A model generated the notes under the pieces. It did no database searches and was not told the origin of the DNA. It worked only from the letters and a program-made list of their open reading frames with translations. 57,738 nucleotides of DNA from Rhodobacteraceae bacterium UBA3069. GTDB lineage: Bacteria; Pseudomonadota; Alphaproteobacteria; Rhodobacterales; Rhodobacteraceae. Made by a program: the position numbers and the translations under genes. The stretch spans positions 1 to 57,738 of the forward strand of contig DFBX01000012.1 of assembly GCA_002366795.1 (NCBI GenBank), written 5' to 3'. Below, piece by piece: positions 18,278-26,810 of this stretch; within the stretch, counting starts at the first letter, position 1; every line of letters starts with the position of its first letter.

Positions 18278-18294
18278 AGATCGTTTGGTGAAAT

Positions 18295-18348
18295 TTGATT
18301 CAAATCATTCCGTTTTCTGAATGCATGATGCATTTCAAGTTCAGAAAA
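18295..18348 (+). promoter_or_regulatory. Composite operator upstream of YeeE/YedE pair: FNR-like and SqrR/BigR-like sites
   Basis: TTGAT-TCAA-ATCAT (18295-18308) matches 9 of 10 fixed bases of the FNR/FnrL box. Overlapping its end is ATTC-N8-GAAT (18307-18322), the core reported for the sulfide-responsive repressor SqrR of Rhodobacter. A perfect 9-bp inverted repeat TTTTCTGAA/TTCAGAAAA (18313-18321, 18340-18348) overlaps both. The ribosome site AAAGGAAGG follows at 18359-18367. Binding is inference from motif match. Confidence 0.5.
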
Positions 18349-18370
18349 CCAAAACCGGAAAGGAAGGATC

Positions 18371-18922
18371 ATGCCTTTGAACTGGAAAACGGGCGGGCTT
18401 TTGCTGGGCTTCGTCTTCTTTCTCGCGGTGCTGCTGGTCAAACCCATCGGGGTGTCCACGCAATTCGTGATTCTGGACGGGATCGTGGCCGACACGCTGA
18501 ACCCCGATTTCATCACGAAAACCGACGAGGGATATACCTCGACCAATGCTTACATGGCAAAATCGAACGGCAAATACGCGAAAAATGCATCCAACCCGCT
18601 GAATTACAGCTTTGTTTTCGTGCTGGCGATGATGGCGGGCGCGTTCCTGTCCACGATGGCGCGCGGCGGCATCGACCGGGCCGAACGCACCATGCCCGCG
18701 ATCTGGCGGGCCAACTTCGGTGACGGGGCGGGCAGACGCTATGCCATGGCCTTTGTCGGCGGATTCGTCGTGCTGTATGGCGCGCGGCTGGCGGGCGGCT
18801 GCACTTCGGGTCACATGATGTCCGGAATGATGCAGACCTCGATCTCGGGCTACATCTTTACGCTTGGCGCATTTGCTGCCGCGATCCCCGTGTCCCTGAT
18901 GATGTTCAAGAAGGAGGGCTAA
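18371..18922 (+). CDS. YeeE/YedE-family sulfur transport protein, first half of a pair
   Basis: A 183-residue membrane protein with an N-terminal helix (GGLLLGFVFFLAVLLV) and further helices around YSFVFVLAMMAGAFL and FVGGFVVLYGARLAGGC. The motif ARLAGGCTSGHMMSG contains the conserved Cys of the YeeE/YedE (TsuA) fold, proposed to pass thiosulfate-type sulfur. A periplasmic stretch of about 45 residues lies between the first two helices. The partner gene follows after 3 bases. Split two-protein YeeE systems (PmpA/PmpB type) commonly sit beside sulfide or persulfide regulators. Confidence 0.87.
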   Translation: MPLNWKTGGLLLGFVFFLAVLLVKPIGVSTQFVILDGIVADTLNPDFITKTDEGYTSTNAYMAKSNGKYAKNASNPLNYSFVFVLAMMAGAFLSTMARGGIDRAERTMPAIWRANFGDGAGRRYAMAFVGGFVVLYGARLAGGCTSGHMMSGMMQTSISGYIFTLGAFAAAIPVSLMMFKKEG

Positions 18923-18925
18923 GCC

Positions 18926-19516
18926 ATGCAACTGATCCTCGCGATCTTAATCGGTGGCGCGTTCGGCGCGGTGCTGGACCGGATCGGGGCGACCAACCCC
19001 AACTGGATCGGGCGGATGCTGTCGCTGAAGCACCTGCACCTGATGAAAACCATCCTGCTGGCCATTGGTACCGGGTCGATCCTGATGTTTGGCGGGCAAA
19101 TGCTGGGGTTTGTGGACGTGGGTCATATGTCGGTGAAAGCGGCCTATGCGGGCGTGTTCATCGGTGGCCTGCTGCTGGGCGCGGGCTGGGCGGCATCGGG
19201 CTTCTGCCCCGGCACCGGCGTCTGCGCCGCGGCGTCGGGCCGCAAGGACGCTTGGTTCTTCATCGCGGGCGGGCTGCTGGGGGCCGCGGCCTACATGGCG
19301 ACCTACCCGATGTGGAAAGCCAGCGGCCTGCTGGACAATGTCGCGGGCGGCAAGGTGACGCTGGGCAGCGTGCCGGGGTCCAAGTTCGACGGTATCCTGG
19401 CGATGCAGGGCGATATCCTTGGCATCGTGCTGGGGCTTGGCTTTGTCGTGATTGCCTTCATCCTGCCGGAACGGCTGTTGGGGGATGCGTCCGGTGCCGA
19501 ATTGCCTGCCGAATAA
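18926..19516 (+). CDS. YeeE/YedE-family sulfur transport protein, second half of a pair
   Basis: A 196-residue membrane protein with about five helices and the conserved motif ASGFCPGTGVCAA, holding the paired family cysteines. With its upstream partner it would form the complete pore for thiosulfate or a related sulfane-sulfur species in the inner membrane. ATG 18926 follows the partner's stop by 3 bases, so both are translated from one mRNA. A terminator hairpin follows at 19538. Confidence 0.87.
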   Translation: MQLILAILIGGAFGAVLDRIGATNPNWIGRMLSLKHLHLMKTILLAIGTGSILMFGGQMLGFVDVGHMSVKAAYAGVFIGGLLLGAGWAASGFCPGTGVCAAASGRKDAWFFIAGGLLGAAAYMATYPMWKASGLLDNVAGGKVTLGSVPGSKFDGILAMQGDILGIVLGLGFVVIAFILPERLLGDASGAELPAE

Positions 19517-19537
19517 AATGTTCGAAATGTGAAACCG

Positions 19538-19568
19538 AAACGGCCATCCGTCTGGGCGGCCGTTTTGC
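19538..19568 (+). terminator. Rho-independent terminator after the YeeE/YedE pair
   Basis: AAACGGCC (19538-19545) pairs with GGCCGTTT (19558-19565), followed by TTGCTTTGG. Placed 21 bases past the second transporter gene. Confidence 0.7.
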
Positions 19569-19716
19569 TTTGGTTCGGGAATTCCATGTTCGGCCGGTCA
19601 TTGAACCGCGCAGGAACAAGCCTTTTCCTTCGGGGCTGCTATGCTAAAGTTGAAGGGATAGGGTGGGCCGCGACATGCTAGGCTGGCCCGCGAATGAGCC
19701 CATTGGGAGGTGGATC

Positions 19717-20688
19717 ATGGACCGTTTCGACAACATTCCCGAAACCGCGCTGGACTGGCATCGCAAGGGCAAGGGCGCGGTGCTGGCCACGGTGGTCGAA
19801 ACATGGGGCAGTGCCCCGCGCCGTGTGGGCAGCCAGCTGGCGATTTCCGGCGCGGGCGAGATCGAAGGTTCGGTCTCGGGCGGGTGCGTCGAAGGCGCGG
19901 TGGTGGTCGAGGCGCTGGAGGCGCTGGAAACCGGCGAACAGCGGCTGCTGGAATTCGGCGTCAGCGATGGCGATGCCTTTGCCGTTGGGCTGGCCTGTGG
20001 CGGCACCATCCGCGTGCTGGTCGAACCCGTGGGCAAGGTCATGCCCGAGGATATGCTGGAAGACCTGGTCGCTAGTCGCAGCCAGCGCCGCGCCGTGGCC
20101 TATGTGGTGAACACCGGAACCGGCGCGAGGGAATTGGCGCGCGAGGGGTTTGAACAAAGGTTCCTCATGGACCGGTCCGGTTTCGAGGAGGACGGCCAGA
20201 CCTTTGTCGCCATCCACAACCCGCCGCTGCGGATGCTGATCGTCGGCGCGGTGCATATCGCGCAGGCGCTGGTGCCGATGGCGCGGATCGTCGGCTATGA
20301 CCCGATTCTGATCGACCCGCGCGAGGCCTTTGGCAGCCAATCGCGTTTCCCGGGCGAACGTATCCTGCACGACTGGCCGGACGAGGCGGTGAAAACGCTG
20401 GGGCTGGACGCGCGCACCGCGCTGGTTCTGCTGACCCATGATCCGAAACTGGACGATCCCGCGCTGGAGGCCGCGCTGCGGTCTGAGGTGTTTTATATCG
20501 GCGCGCTGGGGTCCAGCCGGACCCATGCGAAACGGGTCGAGCGGTTGGCGGAAAAAGGCTTTAGCGGCAACGAGATAGGCCGTATTCATGGCCCCGTCGG
20601 GCTGGACATCGGTGCGGCTGGCCCGTCCGAGATCGCGCTGTCGATCCTGGCCCAGGCCACGGCCATTCTGCGCGGGAAACACGGATGA
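19717..20688 (+). CDS. xdhC: XdhC/CoxF-family molybdenum hydroxylase maturation protein
   Basis: A 323-residue protein of the XdhC/CoxI/CoxF family, which binds molybdenum cofactor and promotes its sulfuration and insertion into xanthine- or CO-dehydrogenase-type enzymes. The N-terminal domain has VVETWGSAPRRVGSQL and SGGCVEGAV. The C-terminal Rossmann domain starts at MLIVGAVHIAQAL and ends with GLDIGAAGPSEIALSILA. ATG 19717 has a strong site GGGAGG; an upstream in-frame start at 19663 lacks one. It overlaps the next gene by 4 bases. Confidence 0.9.
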   Translation: MDRFDNIPETALDWHRKGKGAVLATVVETWGSAPRRVGSQLAISGAGEIEGSVSGGCVEGAVVVEALEALETGEQRLLEFGVSDGDAFAVGLACGGTIRVLVEPVGKVMPEDMLEDLVASRSQRRAVAYVVNTGTGARELAREGFEQRFLMDRSGFEEDGQTFVAIHNPPLRMLIVGAVHIAQALVPMARIVGYDPILIDPREAFGSQSRFPGERILHDWPDEAVKTLGLDARTALVLLTHDPKLDDPALEAALRSEVFYIGALGSSRTHAKRVERLAEKGFSGNEIGRIHGPVGLDIGAAGPSEIALSILAQATAILRGKHG

Positions 20689-21704
20689 AATTCGGGCATG
20701 TGCCAGTCGGGCAGGCCGGGGGCGCGATCCTTGCCCATTCCATGCAGGCCCGATCCGCGCAAGATCAGGGGGCAAAGCCCTATCGCATCGGCAAGGGCAC
20801 GGTTCTGACGGCGCAGCACCTTAACGATCTGGCGGCGGCGGGGGCGACCGAACTGACCGTCGCACGGCTGGAGGCGGGCGACCTGACAGAGGATGACGCG
20901 GCGCAGGCACTGGCCACCGCCCTGGTCCCCGATCCGGCGGGGCAGAATATCCGCATTTCCGGCGCGGGGGCGGGGCGGGTCAACCTGTATGCCGAATGCG
21001 CCGGTATCGTGCAGATCGACGCGGCCGCCGTCGCCGCGCTGAACGACGTGGACCCGATGATCACCGTGGCCACCGTCGCGCCCTATGCCCGCATGGGGGC
21101 AGGGGGTATGATCGCCACGTTGAAAATCATCTCTTATGCCGTGCCTGCCTCGCGGTTGGAACAGGCCGGGGCCATGGCGCGCGCGGCGATCAGGCTGTTG
21201 CCGACCGAATTCCGGTCGGCCACGCTGATTGAGACCGCGTCCGAGGCTGCGCCAAGCGAGAAGGGGCGCATTGCCACCCAGGCCCGTGTCGACCAGTTCG
21301 GGATGGAACTGACACCACGCGTGGTGGTCCCCCATGCCGAGGCGCCGCTGGCGCAGGCGATAGCAGATGCGCCGGGCGAGATGGTTCTGATCCTGACGCA
21401 AAGCGCCACCTCTGACGCCCATGATGTCGCGCCCGAGGCGTTGCGGCAGGCGGGGGGCGCGGTGATCCGTTTCGGGATGCCGGTCGATCCGGGCAACCTG
21501 TTGTTCCTGGGGCGGATCGGCGCAAAGCCGGTGATCGGGCTGCCGGGCTGCGCGCGGTCATTGGCGCTGAACGGGGCGGATTGGGTGCTGAACCGCGTGG
21601 CCTGCGGGCTAGTGGTGACGGGCGCGGATATTGCCGCCATGGGCGTGGGCGGGCTGCTCAAGGAAATCCCCTCGCGGCCGATGCCGCGCGCGCGGAAAGG
21701 GTAG
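20685..21704 (+). CDS. Molybdopterin-binding domain protein (MoeA/CinA-like), no nucleotidyltransferase domain
   Basis: A 339-residue protein beginning KFGHVPVGQAGGAILAHS, typical of the molybdopterin-binding proteins found next to XdhC and CO-dehydrogenase genes. The later region (VLILTQSATSDAHDVAPEAL, GMPVDPGNLLFLG, VIGLPGCARS) forms the MoCF-type fold. Many relatives carry an additional C-terminal MobA-like nucleotidyltransferase of about 190 residues; here the protein stops after PRARKG. It is translationally coupled to xdhC (ATGA). Probably involved in cofactor handling for a molybdenum hydroxylase. Confidence 0.82.
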   Translation: MKFGHVPVGQAGGAILAHSMQARSAQDQGAKPYRIGKGTVLTAQHLNDLAAAGATELTVARLEAGDLTEDDAAQALATALVPDPAGQNIRISGAGAGRVNLYAECAGIVQIDAAAVAALNDVDPMITVATVAPYARMGAGGMIATLKIISYAVPASRLEQAGAMARAAIRLLPTEFRSATLIETASEAAPSEKGRIATQARVDQFGMELTPRVVVPHAEAPLAQAIADAPGEMVLILTQSATSDAHDVAPEALRQAGGAVIRFGMPVDPGNLLFLGRIGAKPVIGLPGCARSLALNGADWVLNRVACGLVVTGADIAAMGVGGLLKEIPSRPMPRARKG

Positions 21705-21768
21705 GGGGCGCCGCTTGCGCGGCGCGCCTTCGGCGTGAGTATTTTTGGCAAAATGAAAACGGGGCGGG
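21705..21768. repeat. Dispersed intergenic element between convergent genes
   Basis: Contains GAGTATTTTTGGCAAAATGA (21737-21756), differing by one base from the copy at 53403 over 23 positions. It is preceded by GC-rich inverted-repeat text (GGCGCCGC, GCGGCGCGCC). It lies between two convergent genes, as the 3319 copy does. Confidence 0.6.
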
Positions 21769-22113
21769 TCAGCCAGTGGTGTTGCTGTTCGTGGCGGCGT
21801 GCAGGCTGTGCAGGAATTCATGCGCCTGCATCCGCACGTGGCCTGAGGACAAGTCGGCTTCGGACACGACCACATGGGCGACGGACGGGTCGTTTAATGA
21901 GGCCCCGATCTGGCAGGGTTTGTGAAAGATCGCCTCGTATCCCGAACGGAAATAGCCAAAGAACCCCTTGTGCGGGATCAGGTCGCGGATTTCCTCGCGG
22001 GTGAATGTCAAGCCGTCGGCGATCATGTCGGCCAAGCGGCGCGTGTTGCCCGAACGCGAGAAGTATATGAGCAGCGGTGGTGTCATGCCGTGTAAGATGG
22101 CGCTGCACGCCAT
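21769..22113 (-). CDS. Flavodoxin-family protein, shortened
   Basis: A 114-residue product. The N-terminal half is a good flavodoxin fold: LLIYFSRSGNTRRLADMIADGL gives the FMN phosphate loop, and HKGFFGYFRSGYEAIFHKPCQIG continues as in Rhodobacterales flavodoxin-like proteins. After PSVAHVVV the expected second FMN loop (VGTPVWxGHVS type) is eroded to SEADLSSGHVRM, and the protein stops about 60 residues early. ATG 22113 has the site AAGGA; ATG 22086 is the alternative. It may be a non-functional remnant. It is last in a leftward run behind trpE. Confidence 0.6.
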   Translation of the reverse strand: MACSAILHGMTPPLLIYFSRSGNTRRLADMIADGLTFTREEIRDLIPHKGFFGYFRSGYEAIFHKPCQIGASLNDPSVAHVVVSEADLSSGHVRMQAHEFLHSLHAATNSNTTG

Positions 22114-22142
22114 GGTTGTCCTTGACGCAAGTCAAAGGCGGA

Positions 22143-23654
22143 TCAGTTTCCACCCTCGTCATGGAAACGGTAGGCATCGGCGGCGGCGCGGCGGATCGCG
22201 TTGGATTTATGCACAGTCTCTTGATACTCGGCCTCGGGATCGCTGTCATAGACAACGCCGCCACCGGCCTGGATATAGAGTTTGCCATCCTTCAGGATCG
22301 CGGTGCGCAGGGCGATGCACATATCCATGTCGCCGCCCGCGCTGAAATAGCCCAGGCCGCCGCCATAGACGCCGCGTTTTTCGGGCTCCAGCTCGTCGAT
22401 GATTTCCATCGCGCGGACTTTGGGCGCGCCCGATACGGTGCCCGCGGGCATGCCGGCGAAGAAGGCGGACAGGGCGTCTTGATCGTCGGCCAATTCACCC
22501 ACCACGTTGGACACGATGTGCATGACATGGCTGTAGCGTTCGATGATGAACTGTTCGGTCGGTTTGACGGTGCCGATTTTCGCCACGCGGCCCACGTCGT
22601 TGCGGCCCAGATCGAGCAGCATCAGGTGTTCGGCCAGCTCTTTCTGGTCGGCCATCAGGTCGGCCTCGTTCGCGCGGTCCTGTTCCGGTGTCGCGCCGCG
22701 CGGGCGGGTGCCTGCGATGGGGCGGATCGTCACCTCGCGGCCGAAGACCCGCACGAGGATTTCCGGCGAGGCGCCGACGACCTGGAAACCGCCGAAGTTG
22801 AAAAAGAACATGAAGGGCGAGGGGTTGGTGCGCCGCAGGCTGCGATAGAGCGTGAACGGCGGCAGCGGGAAATCCACGGTCCAGCGTTGCGAGGGCACCA
22901 CCTGAAAGATGTCGCCCGCGCGGATGTATTCCTTGGCCTTTTCCACGGCGGCCAAGTAATCGCCATGGGCGAAATTCGATACCGGTTCTCCGGGTTCGTG
23001 CGCCTCGCCCAGGTCGCGGGCGGTTTGCGGCAGCGCGCGGTCTAGGTCGCGCAGCGCGTCCATCACCCGTTCGGCGGCCTGCGCATAGGCGGCGCGGGCC
23101 GATTGCCCGCCCGCAGCCCAGACGGGGGACACCACGGTCACCTCGCCCTTCACCCCGTCCAGCACGGCGACCACGGTGGGGCGCATCATGGTGGCATCGG
23201 GCAGGCCAAGCGGGTCGGGATTGACATCGGGCAGGTGTTCGACCAGCCGGATCATGTCATAGCCGAGATAGCCGAACAGGCCCGCCGAGGCAGCGGGCAG
23301 ATCCGCGGGCAGGTCGATCCGCGATTCCGCGATCAGCGCGCGCAGGTTGTCCAGCGGGTCGCCATCCTGATCGTCAAAGGCGGCGTTGTCGAAACGGGCG
23401 TTGCGGTTGATCCGGCTTTTGTCGTCGTGGCATTGCCAGACCAGGTCGGGCTTCATGCCGATGATGGAATAGCGGCCGCGCACTTCGCCGCCGGTGACCG
23501 ATTCCAGCATGAAGGCATCGCGCTGCGCGCCGGTCAGTTTCAGCATCAGGGACACGGGCGTGTCCAGATCGGCCGCGATGCGGGCGTAAACGATCTGGTT
23601 CTCGCCGGCGTCATGGGCCTTGGCGAAAGCGTCGAAAGAGGGGATCAGTTCCAC
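22143..23654 (-). CDS. trpE: Anthranilate synthase component I
   Basis: Converts chorismate to anthranilate with the TrpG glutaminase, the first step of tryptophan synthesis. The 503-residue protein has the N-terminal regulatory motif FMLESVTGG, near the site of tryptophan feedback binding. The catalytic domain has FQVVPSQRW, ASPEILVRV, RPIAGTRPRG, EHLMLLDLGRND and GTVSGAPKVRAMEIIDELEP. It starts 18 bases after the ppiD-like gene. The usual downstream trpG, trpD and trpC are not here; a shortened flavodoxin gene and then an opposite-strand gene follow. Confidence 0.95.
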   Translation of the reverse strand: MELIPSFDAFAKAHDAGENQIVYARIAADLDTPVSLMLKLTGAQRDAFMLESVTGGEVRGRYSIIGMKPDLVWQCHDDKSRINRNARFDNAAFDDQDGDPLDNLRALIAESRIDLPADLPAASAGLFGYLGYDMIRLVEHLPDVNPDPLGLPDATMMRPTVVAVLDGVKGEVTVVSPVWAAGGQSARAAYAQAAERVMDALRDLDRALPQTARDLGEAHEPGEPVSNFAHGDYLAAVEKAKEYIRAGDIFQVVPSQRWTVDFPLPPFTLYRSLRRTNPSPFMFFFNFGGFQVVGASPEILVRVFGREVTIRPIAGTRPRGATPEQDRANEADLMADQKELAEHLMLLDLGRNDVGRVAKIGTVKPTEQFIIERYSHVMHIVSNVVGELADDQDALSAFFAGMPAGTVSGAPKVRAMEIIDELEPEKRGVYGGGLGYFSAGGDMDMCIALRTAILKDGKLYIQAGGGVVYDSDPEAEYQETVHKSNAIRRAAADAYRFHDEGGN

Positions 23655-23672
23655 GGGTGGCGTGCCTTGTTC

Positions 23673-25544
23673 TTAACGGAAATTGGCGTGAACGGCGTTC
23701 AGCGCCGCTTGGTCCAGGGTGACGCCGGCGGCCTCGCGGATCTGGTTCGCATAGGCATCGTACAGATCCTGCGCCAGGCCGGTGGTGGCCTCTTCCTCAA
23801 GCGAGGCGCGCAGGGCGGCGACGCGCGGGTTGCTCTCGTCGGGGCCGTTCACCGCGTCCAGTTGCACCAGCACGACCGAGCCAAGACCGGGGGATACCGC
23901 CAGTTCGCCCGGCTGCATGTCAAACACCTGCGCCATCATGGCGATGGGGGTGCCAAGGGGCTGCTGGCCCCGCAGCTGGCCTTCGGCGGTGACCAGTTCC
24001 AGACCGTTCGCCGCAGCCTCGCCCGCCATGGTGGCACCTTCGCGGATACGCTCGGCGATGGCTTCAGCTTGCGCGGTCAGGCGGCGCTCTGTTTCGTCGC
24101 TTTCCCAACCTGCGATGACCTGATCGCGGACCTCGTCCAGCGGGCGGATTCGCGGCTCGATCATCTTTTCAAGGCGCATGGCGACGATGCCGTCATCGTC
24201 CAGCGTGATGATTTCGGGGTAGTCATCGGCGGTCAGCGCGGCGGCGGCATCGCGGAAGGCAGTGTAGCCTGCCACGCCTTCGCCGGTGTCGCGGTGCCAA
24301 TTGACAGTGCCAAGCTCCATCTCGGTTTCCTCGGCCACCTGTTCCAGCGTCGCGCCACCGGCCAGAAGCTGGTCGATATCCGCGGCCTTGGACTGGATGT
24401 AGCGGGCGGCGCGGTCTGCGGCCAGTTCGTCACGCAGGGCGGGCAGGGCGTCTTCGTAGGTGGTGACCCGCGCCTCCAGCACGCCGTTCACGCGAAACAG
24501 GGCCGGGCCAAGATCGGTCTGGAACGGGCCGACGACCTGTCCGGTTTCGGCGGCGAACACGGCATCGGCCGCCGCACCCAGATCATCGCGGGCCACGTCG
24601 CCCAGATCCACATCGGACAGTTCCAGCCCGCGCGCGGTCACGGCCGCGTCAAAGCTGCCACCGGCGTCGATGGCGCTGCGCGCCTCGGCCGCAGCTTCCT
24701 CGTTCGGGAAGGCCAGCCGTTCGACAAGGCGGCGTTCGGGCGTGTTGAATTCGGCCTCGCGCTCGGCATAGGCGTCGCGCAGGGATTGCTCGTCCACCTC
24801 GACGGTGTCCAGCACCATGTCGGGGGACAGCAGGGTATAGGTGATGCGCTTCATCTCGGGCGCGGTGTAGCGGGTGATATTGTCCTGGTAATAGGTCGTC
24901 AGCGCATCCTCGGTGGGCATGGGCAGCGGTTCGGCCAGATGGGTGTGATCCAGCCGCAGGAAAGAGATATCGCGCCGCTCTGCCGCGTAGGCGACCAGCG
25001 TGTCCACGTAATTGTCGGGCATTGCCACGCCGGACACCACGGCCCCTTGCAGCAGGGTGCGGGCGGTTTCCTCGCGCAGGTCGTTTTCGAATTCGGCCTC
25101 GCTCATGTTGACCTGGTCCAGCGCGAATTTATAGGTATCGCGGTCGAAACTGCCGGACGGGCCCTGAAAGGCAGGGATGCCATGAATTTGCTTGGCAAGG
25201 GTGGCGTCGCCCACGGACAGGCCGATGCGGTCCGCCTCGCTGTCCAGCGCGGCCTTGGCGATCAGCTGGCCGATCACCATGCGGTCCAGACCGAATTTCT
25301 GCGCGGTGGCAAAATCCATCGGCTGGCCGGTCTGCGCCTCTAGCGCGCGCAGTTCCTGTTGCAGGGTGCGGGCGTATTCATCAAGGCTGATTTCCTCGTC
25401 GCCGACCGATCCGACCGCGCGCACACCCGAGGAGAACCCGGTGATGCCAAAGCCGCCAAGCCCAAGGATCAGCATCCCCATCAGAACCCAGACGACCGAT
25501 TTGCCAATGCTGCCTTTTGCCATGCCAATGCTGCCTTTTGCCAT
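23673..25544 (-). CDS. PpiD/SurA-like periplasmic peptidyl-prolyl isomerase, membrane-anchored
   Basis: A folding helper for exported proteins, anchored in the inner membrane. One helix near the N-terminus (SVVWVLMGMLILGLGGFGITGF) is followed by a SurA_N-like helical domain. A parvulin-type region comes next (RYTAPEMKRITYTLL and ETGQVVGPFQTDLGPALFRV), then further helical repeats. About 623 residues from ATG 25544, normal for PpiD. The N-terminus is odd: MAKGSIG is duplicated by a 21-base tandem repeat, so ATG 25544 and ATG 25523 are both possible starts with similar context. Cotranscribed with trpE, as is usual in this order. Confidence 0.87.
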   Translation of the reverse strand: MAKGSIGMAKGSIGKSVVWVLMGMLILGLGGFGITGFSSGVRAVGSVGDEEISLDEYARTLQQELRALEAQTGQPMDFATAQKFGLDRMVIGQLIAKAALDSEADRIGLSVGDATLAKQIHGIPAFQGPSGSFDRDTYKFALDQVNMSEAEFENDLREETARTLLQGAVVSGVAMPDNYVDTLVAYAAERRDISFLRLDHTHLAEPLPMPTEDALTTYYQDNITRYTAPEMKRITYTLLSPDMVLDTVEVDEQSLRDAYAEREAEFNTPERRLVERLAFPNEEAAAEARSAIDAGGSFDAAVTARGLELSDVDLGDVARDDLGAAADAVFAAETGQVVGPFQTDLGPALFRVNGVLEARVTTYEDALPALRDELAADRAARYIQSKAADIDQLLAGGATLEQVAEETEMELGTVNWHRDTGEGVAGYTAFRDAAAALTADDYPEIITLDDDGIVAMRLEKMIEPRIRPLDEVRDQVIAGWESDETERRLTAQAEAIAERIREGATMAGEAAANGLELVTAEGQLRGQQPLGTPIAMMAQVFDMQPGELAVSPGLGSVVLVQLDAVNGPDESNPRVAALRASLEEEATTGLAQDLYDAYANQIREAAGVTLDQAALNAVHANFR

Positions 25545-25564
25545 GCCGATATGCCCTTTTTCCT
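25504..25564 (-). repeat. 21-bp tandem repeat at the translation start of the ppiD-like gene
   Basis: Read on the minus strand, two adjacent copies of a 21-base unit (GCAAAAGGCAGCATTGGC plus ATG or its counterpart) follow a third, diverged upstream copy. Each unit carries an AAAAGG ribosome-site-like stretch about ten bases before an in-frame ATG, so the duplication copied the start signal itself. Confidence 0.75.
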
Positions 25565-25601
25565 GCAATATGGCCCCGTTTCAAAGGGCCTTTGCGCGTG
25601 T

Positions 25602-26810
25602 TTAAGGCGTGGAGGCCACGGGGGCAAGAGGGAGGGCGACTCGCGACAGCCGGTCGAACAGGTGGCCTATGCCCGACACATCGATATTGGCAAAGGCTAG
25701 GCGCAGCTGGTGGCTGCCCGATGCGTCACCCACGGGGGTGAACATGGTGGCGGGCAGGGCCAGTACGCCGGCCTCGCGCACAAGGTGGCGCGCGAACAGA
25801 TCTGCGCGCAGATCGAACGGGTGCTGGACATAGGCGAAATAGGCACCGCAGCCCAAAAGGTGCCAGCCCTGCGCGTGAAGCTGCGGAAAACCGCCCATGA
25901 TCGCGGCGCGGCGGTGCAGGATTTCGGCCCGCTCGCCTGCCAGCCAGTCGCTCAGGTTTTCCAGCCCCCACAGTGCCGCCTTCTGGCCCAGCTGGCTGGG
26001 ACAGATGGTGGTGGCGTCGATGAACTTTTCGGCCTCGGCCAACCGTTTCGGGGATGCGACCATCGCCCCGACACGGTGGCCGGTCAGGCGGTAAGCCTTT
26101 GAAAAGGAATAAAGATGCACCAGCGTGTCATCCCAATGGGGATCGGTGAACAGGTCATGCGGCGCGGCGCTGTGGCTGTGTTCACGCGAATGGAAATCGC
26201 GATAGGTTTCATCGACGATCAACGCCAGCCCGTGCCTGCGCGCCAGATCACGAAAGGCCGACAGCATGTCGGCGGGGTATTCCGCGCCGGTGGGGTTGTT
26301 CGGCGTGACCAGCACGATGGCGCGGGTGCGGGCGGTGATCAGGTGCTGCGCCGCGTCGATATCGGGCAGCAGACCGGCAAGACAGGGCAGCGGCACGGCC
26401 CGCACGCCCGACATATCCAGCCACATTTTATGGTTGAAATACCATGGGGTTGGCAGCAACACCTCGTCCCCCTCGCCGCAGAGGGTGGCGATGGCGGCCG
26501 CAAAGGCCTGATTACAGCCCGAGGTAATGGCGACCTGTTGCGCCTGCACTTCGCCGCCATAGATGCGGACGGTGCGTTCGGCCAATGCCTCGCGCAGGGC
26601 GGGCAGGCCCAGGTCGGGGCCATAGAGATGGGTGGATGTGTCGTGCAGCGCCTCGGCCATGGCGGCGCGCAGTCCTTCTGGCGGGGCTGCGACGGGTGCG
26701 GCCTGCGACAGGTTCAGAAGCGGGCGATCCACCGGGAAGGTCATTCCCGCGACCCAGGATTTCGCCTGGGAAATGGGCGATGCGAAAGTGGCTTGCGTCC
26801 GCGTTGTCAT
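25602..26810 (-). CDS. Pyridoxal-phosphate aminotransferase, class I/II
   Basis: A 402-residue fold-type I aminotransferase. The PLP lysine lies in LYSFSKAYRLTGHRVG, the substrate arginine region near the end in HQLRLAFAN, and the asparagine/aspartate/tyrosine set in LVTPNNPTG and LIVDETYRDFH. The family covers aspartate/aromatic-type enzymes and the specificity cannot be read here. ATG 26810 overlaps the gpt stop (ATGA), so the two are coupled. The upstream open frame to 26867 is shadow of gpt. Confidence 0.86.
   Translation of the reverse strand: MTTRTQATFASPISQAKSWVAGMTFPVDRPLLNLSQAAPVAAPPEGLRAAMAEALHDTSTHLYGPDLGLPALREALAERTVRIYGGEVQAQQVAITSGCNQAFAAAIATLCGEGDEVLLPTPWYFNHKMWLDMSGVRAVPLPCLAGLLPDIDAAQHLITARTRAIVLVTPNNPTGAEYPADMLSAFRDLARRHGLALIVDETYRDFHSREHSHSAAPHDLFTDPHWDDTLVHLYSFSKAYRLTGHRVGAMVASPKRLAEAEKFIDATTICPSQLGQKAALWGLENLSDWLAGERAEILHRRAAIMGGFPQLHAQGWHLLGCGAYFAYVQHPFDLRADLFARHLVREAGVLALPATMFTPVGDASGSHQLRLAFANIDVSGIGHLFDRLSRVALPLAPVASTP

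Noticed and set aside
23103..25343. 746-residue plus-strand open frame
   Set aside because: Antisense of trpE and the ppiD-like gene; no domain motifs.
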